Shown: one piece after another, positions 41,842-50,686 of the stretch
How the letters are laid out: the number at the start of each line of letters is the position of its first letter
How positions within the stretch are numbered: position 1 is the stretch's first letter
NCBI RefSeq assembly: GCF_965277665.1
Contig: NZ_OZ255835.1
Span: 3,348,001 to 3,412,000 of the forward strand
DNA: 64,000 nt
Direction of reading: 5' to 3'
From: Lichenicoccus sp965277665
GTDB lineage: Bacteria > Pseudomonadota > Alphaproteobacteria > Acetobacterales > Acetobacteraceae
Made by a program: the position numbers and the translations under genes
The notes under the pieces: model-generated
Databases searched by the model: none
The model's input: only the letters and a program-made list of their open reading frames with translations
Told to the model about the DNA's origin: nothing

Positions 41842-43680
41842 CTATGCCGAGAACTCCTCGACCAGCCGTGCGATCCGGTCAGGATCGACCTCGTCGCTGA
41901 CACGGCGGGCGAACCGCCTGCAATCATCGAGGCTGACCGCGCGTACCGCCTGCTTCACCCGCGGCACCGCCGACGCATTCATGCTGAACGAGCGCAGCCC
42001 CAGCCCCATCAGCAGAGGCACCACCCGGGGATCGCCCGCGATCTCGCCGCAGAGCGAGACCGGGCGGCGCAGACGCAGAGCGGCGGCGGTGGTATCGGCG
42101 ATCAACCGGATCACGGCGGGATGCAGCGGATCGTACAGCCGCGCCACCGCGGACGCGCTGCGATCGACCGCCAGGGTGTACATCGTGAGGTCGTTGGTGC
42201 CGATGGCCAGGAAGTCGGCCTCCAGCGCCAGCGCCTCCGCATTGATCGCGGCCGCCGGGGTCTCGATCATCACGCCGAGCGGGGGCGGCCGGTCCGGCAG
42301 CTTCACCCCCTTGCGGCGCAGCCGCCGGAACACCCGTTCGTAGATCTCGCGCGCCGTGCGCAGTTCGCCCAGCGAGGTCACCATCGGGAGCAGGATGCGC
42401 GTAGGACCCGCGGTCGCGGCGCGCAGGATGGCACCGAGCTGCGTTTCCAGCACAGTCGGATGCAGCAGCAGCAGGCGAAGGCCGCGCAGGCCAAGGGCCG
42501 GGTTGAGATCGACATCGCCGGAGAAGAAGCCGGCATTGCCGAGGGCCTCGCTCTGCTTCTCGCCGCCCCAGTCCAGCACCCGGATCGTCGTGCAGTCCTC
42601 GCCCATCGCCTCGATCACCTCGCGATAGACCATCTCCTGGGCGGCCTCGTCGGGCAGCGTCCCGGCGTTGATGAACAGGAACTCCGTGCGCAGCAGCCCG
42701 ATGCCGGCCGCACCGGACTGGGCGATCAACGGCAGCTCGGCCGGAATTTCGAGGTTGGCCTGCAGCTCGACGCGCTCGCCGCTGGACAGCTCCGCCGGCA
42801 GCCGGCGCAGCCGCGCCAGCTTCTGCCGGGTGCGGGCATAGGCGGCAACGCCGCGCCGCGCCTCCGCCAGCGTCGCCGGCTTCGCATCGATGACCACGGT
42901 GCCGGCGGCACCATCGATCACCGCCGCCGCCCCGGCCTGCGAAGCGGCGGCCCGGGCGGCGGCGGCGACACCGGACGCGCCGAGCACTGACGGGATGCCC
43001 AGCGCGCGCAGCATGATCGCCGTATGATCGGCGTCCCCGCCCTCGTCGGTGGCAACGCCGGCCACGCGCGAGGGATCGATCAGGGCCGCATCGGCCGGTC
43101 GCAGCTGTTCGGCGACGAGCACGGAGCCGGGCGGCAGGTTGGCGAACGACCGGTATGGCGCATTGGTGAGGTTGCGAACGAGCCGTCGGGCGATCTCGCG
43201 CACCTCGTCGGCGCGGCGGTTGGCGGCGGCCGCATCCTCGGTATCCGCGGCCGTGCCGACCGGCGCCTGCAGCCGCTCGGCGAGGGCTTCCGCCTCGGCC
43301 AGCACACCGGCCTCGGCGCTGGCCAGCTCCTGCTGGATGCGGCGACGGGTGCCCCGCAGCAGGCGGGAGGGCCCGAGCATCTGGCGGTATGCGTCCAGCA
43401 ACGGCGCGATCTCGTGCTGGGTCTCCTCGGGCAGCATGGCGAGGCGTGCGCGCACCTTGTCGAGCTGCTTGAGGGAACGTGCGACCGCCTCGTTCAGGCG
43501 AAGCTGCTCGGCCTCTTCGCAGCCCGGCTCGATCCGGAGTGCCACGGAGGGGGCCGGTGCCTCGGTCGCCATGGCGACCGGCCCGATGGCGATGCCCGGG
43601 TAGATCGCAACGCCGCTGAAGCGGCGCTCCGGCGGAGCCTTGCGCCGGCGCCCGGCAGCCTTGGGTTCAGTCCTGCTCAT
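41842..43680 (-). CDS. ptsP: Phosphoenolpyruvate-protein phosphotransferase (PTS enzyme I)
   Basis: Takes phosphate from PEP and passes it to HPr. 612 aa. The phospho-His (about 219) is in DEGGDADHTAIMLRALGIPSV; the PEP-binding barrel has GLLRTEFLFIN, VMIETPAAAINAEALA, FLAIGTNDLTMYTLAVDR and PVSLCGEIAGDP. No GAF domain is present, so it is the plain EI form. I start at ATG 43680 (MSRTEPKAAGRR), overlapping the HPr gene by 14 nt. In this operon it feeds regulation, not sugar transport. Confidence 0.95.
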   Translation of the reverse strand: MSRTEPKAAGRRRKAPPERRFSGVAIYPGIAIGPVAMATEAPAPSVALRIEPGCEEAEQLRLNEAVARSLKQLDKVRARLAMLPEETQHEIAPLLDAYRQMLGPSRLLRGTRRRIQQELASAEAGVLAEAEALAERLQAPVGTAADTEDAAAANRRADEVREIARRLVRNLTNAPYRSFANLPPGSVLVAEQLRPADAALIDPSRVAGVATDEGGDADHTAIMLRALGIPSVLGASGVAAAARAAASQAGAAAVIDGAAGTVVIDAKPATLAEARRGVAAYARTRQKLARLRRLPAELSSGERVELQANLEIPAELPLIAQSGAAGIGLLRTEFLFINAGTLPDEAAQEMVYREVIEAMGEDCTTIRVLDWGGEKQSEALGNAGFFSGDVDLNPALGLRGLRLLLLHPTVLETQLGAILRAATAGPTRILLPMVTSLGELRTAREIYERVFRRLRRKGVKLPDRPPPLGVMIETPAAAINAEALALEADFLAIGTNDLTMYTLAVDRSASAVARLYDPLHPAVIRLIADTTAAALRLRRPVSLCGEIAGDPRVVPLLMGLGLRSFSMNASAVPRVKQAVRAVSLDDCRRFARRVSDEVDPDRIARLVEEFSA

Positions 43681-43954
43681 TGAAGCCGCACTCGACCAGC
43701 GCCACCAGCGCGTCGAGGGCTTCGCGCGCATCCCAGCCCTCGGCGATCAGCTCGATCGTCGAGCCGCGCCCGGCTCCGAGCATCATCAGGCCCATGATCG
43801 AGCGCGCCGCGACAAGTTCACCCTCGCGCGCCACTTCGATCATGGCCCCGAAGCGCTCCGCGGTGGTGACGAACTTGGCGGCCGCCCGCGCATGCAGGCC
43901 GCGCTGATTGACGATGGTGACGATGCGATGGACCGCGTCGCCGCCTGACGCCAC
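43667..43954 (-). CDS. HPr-family phosphocarrier protein
   Basis: A 95 aa phosphocarrier. The active-site His21 lies in NQRGLHARAAAKFV and the regulatory Ser52 in VAARSIMGLMMLGAG, the target expected for HprK. The start is GTG 43954, with GAGG 8 nt upstream; no in-frame ATG precedes the domain. It sits between the EIIA and EI genes, so phosphate would flow EI to HPr to EIIA. Confidence 0.92.
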   Translation of the reverse strand: MASGGDAVHRIVTIVNQRGLHARAAAKFVTTAERFGAMIEVAREGELVAARSIMGLMMLGAGRGSTIELIAEGWDAREALDALVALVECGFNEQD

Positions 43955-43992
43955 GCGAGCAGCCTCATCCTCTCCGGCCACCGGGACGGTCC

Positions 43993-44469
43993 TCAGCCTG
44001 CGACGGGCGCCAGGACCGGTGGCGATTCCGGGCTCACCAGGCTGTTGCCGCAACACGCGGCGCCGCCGAGGCAGCTCGAGGGCAGATGCGACGCCGCCGC
44101 GATATACTTGCGCCCGGCCATCTCGGCGATGTCGGTGCATTCCTCCAGGGTGCGCTGCGAGCGCACCTTCGCCAGCTTGACCAGCATCGGCAGGTTGACC
44201 CCGGCGATGACCTCGACGCCGCCGCGCTCCATGGCAGCGATGGCGAGATTGGACGGCGTACTGCCGAACATGTCGGTCAGCAGCATGACCCCGTCGCCGG
44301 TATCGACCCGGTCGATCTCCGCCTGCAGCGCCTTTCGGCACCCTGTGATCTGGTCCTCGGCGCCGATGCTGAGCGTGCCGACCTGCTTCTGCGGCCCGAC
44401 AACATGCTCCATGGCAGCGCGCATCGTCTCGCCGAGTTCGCCGTGGGTGATCAGGACCATCCCGATCAT
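43993..44469 (-). CDS. PTS EIIA component, mannose (fructose/ManX) type
   Basis: A 158 aa EIIA of the mannose family. The phospho-acceptor His9 lies in MIGMVLITHGELGETM, and MLLTDMFGSTPSNLA is the conserved second motif. The C-terminal extension (from about 125) has a Cys/Ser-rich stretch (SSCLGGAACCG) not needed for the fold. No EIIB/EIIC/EIID genes are near, so it is probably a regulatory terminal phospho-acceptor as in other alphaproteobacteria. It overlaps rapZ by 4 nt. Confidence 0.92.
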   Translation of the reverse strand: MIGMVLITHGELGETMRAAMEHVVGPQKQVGTLSIGAEDQITGCRKALQAEIDRVDTGDGVMLLTDMFGSTPSNLAIAAMERGGVEVIAGVNLPMLVKLAKVRSQRTLEECTDIAEMAGRKYIAAASHLPSSCLGGAACCGNSLVSPESPPVLAPVAG

Positions 44470-45404
44470 GATGTCGTACCCGGCCTGGCCAGTTCACGAT
44501 GTCTCACGATGATCGGCGACCTGACATGACGGAGAGCTTCATCCCGAACCGGTTGTTCATTCGCATCCCAACTGCCGCGGGCAGGGTCGCCTCTCAGCAA
44601 CCTCGCCAGCGCCTCGACCAACGCCACAGAGCGGTGCCGACCACCGGAACAGCCCACCGCGACCGTGGCGTATTTTTTTCCCTCGGTTACGAAACGCGGC
44701 AATACCAATCGCAACAGCCCATGGATCTTGTCCAGGAACACCTGATAGTCGGGATCGGTCATCACGTAGGAGACGACTGCGTCATCCAATCCGGTCATTG
44801 ATGACAATCTGGTGTCGTAGAACGGGTTACGCAGGAATCTTGCATCGAAAACCATGTCGGATTCGCGGGGCAGACCTGCGGGAAACGCAAAGGAGGTGAG
44901 GGATAGCGTCAGACCCTGTCCATCCTCTTCCGACCCGGCGCCGAACCGCGCCTCGACCAGGCGGCGCAGCTCCGGCGGCGGCAGTTCGGAGGTGTCGAGT
45001 ACCCAGTCGGCGTCGCTGCGCAGCGGCGCGGTCAGCGCGATCTCGGCGGCAATGCCGTCGGCGACCGCGCCGCCGCGGGCCATCGGGTGGCGCCGGCGGG
45101 TAGCGCTGTAGCGACGCAGCAGCACCGCCTCCTCGGCGACGGCAAACACCAGTTCCGGCCGGAGCGATAGATCGGTGCGCAGCATCGCCAGAGTGCCGAG
45201 CAGGCTGGCCGTGTCGAAGCCGGTGGTGCGCACATCGACCCCGATGGCGAGCGGACCGGTGCTGCGCTGGATGATGCCGTCGATCGTCGCCAGCGGCGGG
45301 TTGTCGACCGCCTCGTGGCCGAGATCCTCCAGGATGCGCAGGATCGAGGATTTCCCGGCGCCGGACAGGCCGCTGACCAGGACGACACTGCGCGGATCCG
45401 TCAT
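44466..45404 (-). CDS. rapZ: RNase adapter / nucleotide-binding protein RapZ
   Basis: A 312 aa P-loop protein of the RapZ/YvcJ family. Walker A is SGLSGAGKSS (11-20); FDARFLRNPFYD and VAVGCSGGRHRSVALVEALA are the C-terminal family signatures. In E. coli RapZ delivers the GlmZ/GlmY small RNAs to RNase E to tune glucosamine-6-phosphate synthesis; the role in alphaproteobacteria is less defined. Clustering with PTS and HprK genes is conserved in this class. Confidence 0.95.
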   Translation of the reverse strand: MTDPRSVVLVSGLSGAGKSSILRILEDLGHEAVDNPPLATIDGIIQRSTGPLAIGVDVRTTGFDTASLLGTLAMLRTDLSLRPELVFAVAEEAVLLRRYSATRRRHPMARGGAVADGIAAEIALTAPLRSDADWVLDTSELPPPELRRLVEARFGAGSEEDGQGLTLSLTSFAFPAGLPRESDMVFDARFLRNPFYDTRLSSMTGLDDAVVSYVMTDPDYQVFLDKIHGLLRLVLPRFVTEGKKYATVAVGCSGGRHRSVALVEALARLLRGDPARGSWDANEQPVRDEALRHVRSPIIVRHRELARPGTTS

Positions 45405-45829
45405 GCGAAAGCGCCTGTCTGCATCAGTCGCGGATCGCGCAGGCAGGCCAGGGCGCGCGCCACGAACAACGGCGCGGAGGCCGGACGCGGATCGAGGGCC
45501 AGGAGCGGAAGCTCGTGGAACTGCCTCGCCATCCGAGGCGGCAGCCGCTCCGGCACCGCCGGCGAGAGCTCGAATGCGAGTGCCAGCCGGACCGGCGCCT
45601 CATAGGCGTGCCGCAGGATCCCGAGGCCGCGCATTTCGATCAGGCCTTCGAGACCCGGCACCGGCGCCGCCTTGCCGGCCTCGATCACGACGCGGTCGTC
45701 GGCGACCAGGGAGAAGCCGCGATCGAGCAGGCGGAGCAGCAGGTCGGACTTGCCGCTTCCGGACGGCCCGAGCAGCAGCACCGCAGCGCCGTCGAGGGAC
45801 GCACAACTGGCATGGAGCTCTCTTCTCAC
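45401..45829 (-). CDS. hprK: HPr kinase/phosphorylase, short alphaproteobacterial form
   Basis: 142 aa covering only the C-terminal kinase domain of HprK (Gram-positive HprK is about 310 aa). The P-loop is LLLGPSGSGKSDLLLRLL (about 19-36), followed by GFSLVADDRVVIEA (catalytic Asp region) and EMRGLGILRH. It phosphorylates or dephosphorylates HPr on Ser. The short form is normal for alphaproteobacteria. First gene of the leftward hprK-rapZ-EIIA-HPr-EI operon; no ChvG/ChvI-type two-component genes precede it. Confidence 0.92.
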   Translation of the reverse strand: MRRELHASCASLDGAAVLLLGPSGSGKSDLLLRLLDRGFSLVADDRVVIEAGKAAPVPGLEGLIEMRGLGILRHAYEAPVRLALAFELSPAVPERLPPRMARQFHELPLLALDPRPASAPLFVARALACLRDPRLMQTGAFA

Positions 45830-45838
45830 CCGCTGAAG

Positions 45839-45900
45839 CTAGAGCAGCATCCGGGCACATGAAAATTGTCCCGGGTGCCATGCAATCGATAAAGCTGCTC
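45839..45900. repeat. Family B-like palindromic repeat upstream of hprK
   Basis: Starts at CTAG with AGAGCAGCATCCGGGCACAT and ends in GATAAAGCTGCTC, the same outer arms (AGCAGC / GCTGCT) as the copies at 50.7 kb, but the centre differs. It lies in the 183 bp gap between divergent hprK and the RidA gene. The rest of the gap (45941-46012) is A+T rich and probably contains the RidA promoter. Confidence 0.55.
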
Positions 45901-46012
45901 CCGGCGCGGCTCTGCGGCTCCCTGTTCCGGAGATCGCCGCAAGCTGACCAAATAATGATTGCCGTTTCATGAAATGTGACGCAATTGTGAGCTTCCGGCA
46001 TAGAGGTCCATC

Positions 46013-46432
46013 ATGATGCTAGTGAGGCCGGCGCCAAAAGCCCGGACGGCCATGATGTCCGGGACGTTCGCGCCCGCCGCGATCGAGCATCGGAGCCGCC
46101 AGGGCCGGCCACGCGAGGTCGAGATACGCAAGGTCACCGGGTTCGACCGCGGCCAGAACGGCTTCTCGCGCCGGCTGTCGGACCAGTGCCGGCAGGCGCT
46201 GCGCAATGGCGCCGACTCCCTCGCCACGACCGGGCTTTCGATGCAGGACGTGGTGCGCGTGGTCTATCTCGTGCACGACGCCGACGCCTTCCCGGCCTGC
46301 TTTCCGTATCTGCGCGACGCGTTCGGGGCGGCACGGCCGGCCGCGACCCTGCGGTTCGTCGATGGCTTCGAGATCGCCGGCATGCAGATCGAGCTCGAAC
46401 TGTTCGCACGGGCGGCCGAACCGTCAGGCTGA
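46013..46432 (+). CDS. RidA (YjgF/YER057c) family protein
   Basis: A 139 aa trimeric-fold Rid protein. SDQCRQALRNGADSLATTGLSMQDVVRVVYLVHDADAF and RDAFGAARPAATLRFVDGF match the RidA core (L.nI...L...G.slddVvk...yl.d...f...N..y...Fg...PArt.v). RidA proteins hydrolyse reactive enamine/imine intermediates made by PLP enzymes. The arginine that binds the carboxylate in RidA is not clearly placed, so this may be a Rid4-7 type or a non-catalytic form. ATG 46013 or 46052 are both possible. It overlaps znuB tail to tail by 9 nt. Confidence 0.82.
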   Translation: MMLVRPAPKARTAMMSGTFAPAAIEHRSRQGRPREVEIRKVTGFDRGQNGFSRRLSDQCRQALRNGADSLATTGLSMQDVVRVVYLVHDADAFPACFPYLRDAFGAARPAATLRFVDGFEIAGMQIELELFARAAEPSG

Positions 46433-47215
46433 TCGTATGCCCAAGGCGGCGGCAGCGAGGTAGGCCGCCATGCTGAGGGCGCTGATCAGGAAACTGACCG
46501 GCCAGTCGGTGTACCAGGCGATGGCGATGCCGGACCACGCTACCGCCAGGGCCAGCACCGCCGACAGCAGCAGGCCGAGGCCCAGGCGGGCGGTCAGATG
46601 CTGCGCCGAGGCGGCCGGTCCGACCATCAGGGCAAACACCAGCAGGACGCCGACGATCTGCGCGCATTCCGCGGTCGCCAGCGCCACGATGGCCAGGAAG
46701 GCGACCGACACCAGGCGAAGGCTGACCCCGCGCGCCTCCGCCACGTCGGGTTGCACGCTCGCGAACAGCAGCGGCCTGGCAATGATCGCGAGGCAGCCCA
46801 GGCTCAGCGCGCCCAGCCCTGCGAGGCTCCAAAGCGTCGGCCGGTCCACCGCCAGGACGTTGCCGAACAACAGCGCCGTCGCCTGCGTGGCAAAGGCGGT
46901 GAAGAAATGCAGGAACAGCAGCCCCAGGCCGAGTGCGAGCGAGAGGACCAGGCCGATGGCGACATCGCGGTTGGTCACCCGCTCGCCGAGCAGGCCGATG
47001 CCCACGCCGGCCGCGACCGTCATGGTGACGAGGCCCCATAGCGGCGGCAGGCCAAGCAGCACGGCGCCGGTGGCGCCGGTGAATCCGACATGCGACAGCG
47101 CGTGCCCGGCAAAGGCCTGTCCGCGCATGACCAGGAAGTAGCCGACGAGGCCCGAGACCACCGCCACGATGGTCGCGGCGATGAAGGCGTTGTCCATGAA
47201 CTGGTAGGCGAACAT
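46424..47215 (-). CDS. znuB: Zinc ABC transporter permease ZnuB
   Basis: Inner-membrane permease of an ABC-3 family metal importer; 263 aa, about eight TM helices. FMDNAFIAATIVAVVSGLVGYFLVMRGQAFAGHALSHVG is the family N-terminus, and AECAQIVGVLLVFALMVGPAASAQ is the conserved late segment. ATG 47215 overlaps the znuC stop as TGATG, so the longer open frame upstream is rejected. It works with ZnuC and the periplasmic ZnuA. Confidence 0.94.
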   Translation of the reverse strand: MFAYQFMDNAFIAATIVAVVSGLVGYFLVMRGQAFAGHALSHVGFTGATGAVLLGLPPLWGLVTMTVAAGVGIGLLGERVTNRDVAIGLVLSLALGLGLLFLHFFTAFATQATALLFGNVLAVDRPTLWSLAGLGALSLGCLAIIARPLLFASVQPDVAEARGVSLRLVSVAFLAIVALATAECAQIVGVLLVFALMVGPAASAQHLTARLGLGLLLSAVLALAVAWSGIAIAWYTDWPVSFLISALSMAAYLAAAALGIRSA

Positions 47216-48069
47216 CAGGCACTCGCCTCGCGGCGCACCGGCCGGGCCGCATGGTCGGAGCAGGCATGGCCGGGGCCGCACTGGATGCCGCGCTCGAGGT
47301 CGTGCCCGGCGGACATCACGAAGATGCGGCCGCGCACATGCAGCACCTCGATCGGGGCACCGTACAGGGCCGACAGCACCGGACCAGTGATCACCTCGTC
47401 GACCGGGCCGAGCCGCGCACTGCCGCCGCCGAGATAGAGCACGCGGTCGAGCACCGGCAGCAGCGGGTTGAGTTCGTGCGCGCTGAACAGCACGGTGATG
47501 CCGAGCGCCTGCTGCACCCGCCGTACCAGCGTCACCACGGCGTCCGCGCGCGGCGGATCGAGGCTGATCAGGGGCTCGTCCAGCAGCAGCAGGCGCGGGC
47601 GGCCGAGCAGGGCCTGCGCCAGCAGCAGGCGCTGGCGCTCGCCGCCGGACAGGCGGTCCAGCGGACGATCGGCCACCGCCTGCGCATCGACCAGTGCCAG
47701 CACCCGTTCGACTTCCTGCCGGCTGGCGTCGCTCATCCATGGCAGACCCCAGCGACGGCCGCCGAGTGCCGCGGCGACGAAGCTGCGGCCGGACAGCGGA
47801 AACGGCGCCTGGCTGCGCGTCTGCGGCATGTAGCCGACGGCCGGATTGCCCCGCCGGACCGGCTCGCCGAGCACCTCGATGCGTCCCGCGCGCGGACGCA
47901 CCAGGCCGAGCACCGCGCGCATCAGCGTGGTCTTGCCGGCGCCGTTCGGGCCGAGCACGCCGACGAACTCTCCGGGCTCGATGCTGAGGTCGACGCTGTC
48001 CAGGACCAGGCGGCCGCCCACCGCCAGGGCTGCATGCCGCATGCGAATGGTAGGCTGCGACTGGCTCAT
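47215..48069 (-). CDS. znuC: Zinc ABC transporter ATP-binding protein ZnuC
   Basis: A 284 aa cytoplasmic ATPase. Walker A is GVLGPNGAGKTTL, the ABC signature RLSGGERQRLLLAQAL, Walker B LLLLDEPLISLD and the switch His is in FSAHELN. The C-terminal tail after about residue 245 is rich in His, Cys and Arg (GHDLERGIQCGPGHACSDH) and might bind metal. It pairs with the ZnuB permease in the same operon. Confidence 0.94.
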   Translation of the reverse strand: MSQSQPTIRMRHAALAVGGRLVLDSVDLSIEPGEFVGVLGPNGAGKTTLMRAVLGLVRPRAGRIEVLGEPVRRGNPAVGYMPQTRSQAPFPLSGRSFVAAALGGRRWGLPWMSDASRQEVERVLALVDAQAVADRPLDRLSGGERQRLLLAQALLGRPRLLLLDEPLISLDPPRADAVVTLVRRVQQALGITVLFSAHELNPLLPVLDRVLYLGGGSARLGPVDEVITGPVLSALYGAPIEVLHVRGRIFVMSAGHDLERGIQCGPGHACSDHAARPVRREASA

Positions 48070-48093
48070 GCCGTGCCGTTCACGCCGGACGAC

Positions 48094-49056
48094 TCATGGC
48101 TTGATGCTGGGCTCTTTGCTGGGACGCTTGCCGGAGCCGGCCGCTGCGAGCGCCTTTTCCGCAAGATCGAGCTCGCGGAGCATCCAGCTCTGGTATGTCA
48201 GGCCGGCGGGCTCCGTCTCGGTCACGCCGACCACGGGAATGCCAGCCGTCCTGGCGAGGCCGAGCAGTCGCCGCGCGGCATTGTCGATGGCCTGGCTGTT
48301 GTAGAACAGGACCGCGACCCGGTGGGAGCGCAAGTCGTCCTCGAAGGCGACGACGTCCGAGGTGCTGGGTTCGGCATCGTTCATGACCGCAACCTGGAAG
48401 CGCTCGTTGCGCATGACCAGCCCGAGCGCGTTCGACATCAGCCCGAACACCGGCTCGGTGGCGGTGACGCTGGTGCCCCCGAACCGTCTGCGGATCTCGG
48501 CGATGCGCCTCGTGACCGGCGCCAGCGACGCCAGGAAGCGGTCACGCGCCGCCGCATGCGCCGCGGCGCGCGCGGGCTCGCAAGCATCGAGGACCTCGGT
48601 AAGACCGCCGGCGAACACGACCATGGTCTGCGGGTCATACCAGAGATGCGGGTTGCTGCCAGGGCGGACCCCGAGCAGGTCGCCGACGACGATGTCATGC
48701 CGCCCGGCGGCTGGCGAGGCTGCAAGCAGGCCGCTCATCCAGGCGTCGTATCCGGCGCCGTTGGAGATCGTGATGGTGGCCCGGGACAGGGCGCGGGCCA
48801 CCGAAGGACTGGCCTCGAACAAATGCGGATCCTGGTTGGGATTCGACAACACGCTGCTGACCTGGGCTCCCGCTCCGGCAAGCTGCGAGGCGACGTCTCC
48901 ATAGACATTCTCGGCGGCCACGATACGCGGGGCCGCCACGATAGGGGGAGCAGCCGGGGACGCGGCGGCCCTGGCAGGCGGGGTGCGTGTGGACAGGACA
49001 GCGAACAGGCCGGCCGCCAGGAAGCGGGCAGTGACGGCAGCGGCAATACGACGCAT
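48094..49056 (-). CDS. znuA: Zinc ABC transporter substrate-binding protein ZnuA-like
   Basis: A 320 aa cluster A-I solute-binding protein with a signal peptide (RIAAAVTARFLAAGLFAVLS). Probable metal ligands are the His in NPNQDPHLFEASPS, the His in GSNPHLWYDP and the acidic residue in GVTETEPAG; a third His is less obvious. The His-rich loop of many ZnuA proteins is absent, so manganese cannot be excluded from this gene alone; the adjacent Zur gene and box argue for zinc. GGAGG precedes the ATG. Confidence 0.9.
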   Translation of the reverse strand: MRRIAAAVTARFLAAGLFAVLSTRTPPARAAASPAAPPIVAAPRIVAAENVYGDVASQLAGAGAQVSSVLSNPNQDPHLFEASPSVARALSRATITISNGAGYDAWMSGLLAASPAAGRHDIVVGDLLGVRPGSNPHLWYDPQTMVVFAGGLTEVLDACEPARAAAHAAARDRFLASLAPVTRRIAEIRRRFGGTSVTATEPVFGLMSNALGLVMRNERFQVAVMNDAEPSTSDVVAFEDDLRSHRVAVLFYNSQAIDNAARRLLGLARTAGIPVVGVTETEPAGLTYQSWMLRELDLAEKALAAAGSGKRPSKEPSIKP

Positions 49057-49076
49057 CTTGTCCTCCGGGAAAGCCG

Positions 49077-49099
49077 CTCAAGATATATTATAACGTTTC
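49077..49099. promoter_or_regulatory. Predicted Zur operator between znuA and zur
   Basis: The sequence GATATATTATAACGTTTC matches the Zur box pattern GAAATGTTATANTATAACATTTC at 17 of 22 fixed positions when aligned over 49077-49099; the right half TATAACGTTTC differs at one base. It lies 21 nt from znuA and 16 nt from zur's chosen ATG, the right place to repress both divergent promoters when zinc is abundant. Confidence 0.75.
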
Positions 49100-49114
49100 A
49101 TGTGGGAAGTGGTC

Positions 49115-49603
49115 ATGGACAGCTCCGGCTATTCGCCTGAGATCGAGCAGCAGCTCGCCGCGGCGGCCCGGATCTGCGACCGCCGCGAGACGCGCCTGAC
49201 CAGCCTGCGGCGGCAGGTCCTGGCACTGGTCCTGGACACCGAGCGTCCGGCGACGGCCTATGACCTGCTCGACCGCCTGCGCGAGCACCATAAGGGTGCG
49301 GCACCCCCGACGATCTACCGGGCGCTGGACTTCCTGCTCGAGCAGGGTCTGATCCACAAGGTCGAGCGGCTCTCCGCCTACGTGGGATGCATCCAGCACG
49401 GGCACGGCCACAAACACCTGGCGGAAGGCGATTCGGTGCATCATGCGGCGCAGTTCCTGATCTGCAGGCAGTGCGGCGCGGTCCTGGAACTCGAGGATGC
49501 CGTGATCGGGTCCGCGATCGGGGACGCAGCGCGACGCGTCGGCTTCCGGCCGCTGGCGAGCACCATCGAGATCGAGGGGCTCTGCGCGCGCTGCGCCGCC
49601 TGA
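49115..49603 (+). CDS. zur: Zinc uptake regulator Zur (Fur family)
   Basis: A 162 aa Fur-family repressor. The N-terminal winged helix is TRLTSLRRQVLALVLDTERPATAYDLLDRL with PPTIYRALDFLLEQGLIHKV. The structural zinc site is the CxxC pair (ICRQCGAV and LCARCAA), and GCIQHGHGHKH offers the regulatory site. ATG 49115 has GGGAAG upstream; ATG 49100 would add five residues but abuts the operator. It represses znuACB and probably itself in zinc-replete cells. Confidence 0.93.
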   Translation: MDSSGYSPEIEQQLAAAARICDRRETRLTSLRRQVLALVLDTERPATAYDLLDRLREHHKGAAPPTIYRALDFLLEQGLIHKVERLSAYVGCIQHGHGHKHLAEGDSVHHAAQFLICRQCGAVLELEDAVIGSAIGDAARRVGFRPLASTIEIEGLCARCAA

Positions 49604-49711
49604 CGGGACCGCTCGGATCGGCCTGTTGCAGGAAGCGCAGGATGGAGGTCTCAAGTGGAGGGCTGATCGGCTACCCACGCATCCGCGCCCGCGCCTGCGG
49701 CTACAAGGCGG

Positions 49712-50671
49712 TCAGGGGCTGCCGATGAAGCTGCTGGCGAACAGGTCGAGCACGCGCGGCACGTCCACTCCCACACAGACGGACTGCGACGGATGCGGGT
49801 CCCAGGCGGTCGAGGGATACGGTGCGCGTTGCATCTTCTGGATCGTCTGCCCGGACGCCAGGCCGCCGCAGATGACACGCACCGGGCCCTGGCGGGTGGT
49901 GAACAGGGAAGGATCCACCGCATAGGCGACCGCCAGGCTATCATGCGCGAAGATGCCGTCCAGCTTGCGCGTCTTCTGGTGGAAGGCGAGGTAGCTGCGC
50001 GACACATCGTAGAGGAAGCGGCCCGACTCGCCGCCGGTATCGCGCAGACGCTCCAGAAGCGGTACGTCCAGCACCACCTCCTGAGTTACGTCGAGGCCGA
50101 TGATGGTAACCGGCCAATGCGCCGTGAATACCGCGTCGGCCGCCTCGGGGTCGCCGGCGATGTTGGCCTCGGCAACCGGCGAGACGTTGCCGGTGTGGCC
50201 GTTGGTGCCGAACGCACCGCCCATCACCACGACGCCCTGCACCAGCCGGGCGATCTCGGGATCCTTGTCCAGGGCGCGCGCCAGGTTGGTCATCCGGCCG
50301 ACGGCGATGATGGTCACGGTGCCTGGATTGGCGCGTATCAGATCGATCATCATGCGATGACCGCGCCGCCCGTCCGGCCGGCTGGTGATCAGATCCGGGA
50401 TGGGGATGTCGCCAAGCGCGTTCTGGCCATGCACATGCTTGGCGTGGGTGCCGTGCTTGCCGAGCACGGTCACACCGGAACCCTGCGCGACCGGCGCCGC
50501 AAAGCCCAGCCGGTCCTTCAGGAACAATGCATTGCGGGTGACCGTCTCGATATCGGCGTTGCCCAGGACGGTGGTCACGCCGACCAGTTCCAGCTCCGGC
50601 CGGCGCGTCAGGAACGCCAGCGCCATCGCGTCATCCACGCCGGGATCAGTGTCAAAGATGACCTTGCGCAT
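49712..50671 (-). CDS. Nucleoside hydrolase (inosine-uridine preferring family)
   Basis: Cleaves N-ribosidic bonds of nucleosides to free base and ribose; calcium-dependent. 319 aa. The signature VIFDTDPGVDDAMALAFL holds the Asp cluster; VVMGGAFGTNGHTGNVSPVAEANIAGDPEAA is the second metal/ribose-binding block and DGIFAHDSLAVAYAVDP contributes the late His/Asp. It stands alone; the 108 bp to zur (convergent) shows no feature. ATG 50671 is preceded by GGGGAAC. Confidence 0.93.
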   Translation of the reverse strand: MRKVIFDTDPGVDDAMALAFLTRRPELELVGVTTVLGNADIETVTRNALFLKDRLGFAAPVAQGSGVTVLGKHGTHAKHVHGQNALGDIPIPDLITSRPDGRRGHRMMIDLIRANPGTVTIIAVGRMTNLARALDKDPEIARLVQGVVVMGGAFGTNGHTGNVSPVAEANIAGDPEAADAVFTAHWPVTIIGLDVTQEVVLDVPLLERLRDTGGESGRFLYDVSRSYLAFHQKTRKLDGIFAHDSLAVAYAVDPSLFTTRQGPVRVICGGLASGQTIQKMQRAPYPSTAWDPHPSQSVCVGVDVPRVLDLFASSFIGSP

Positions 50672-50686
50672 CGGCGTTCCCCAGCC

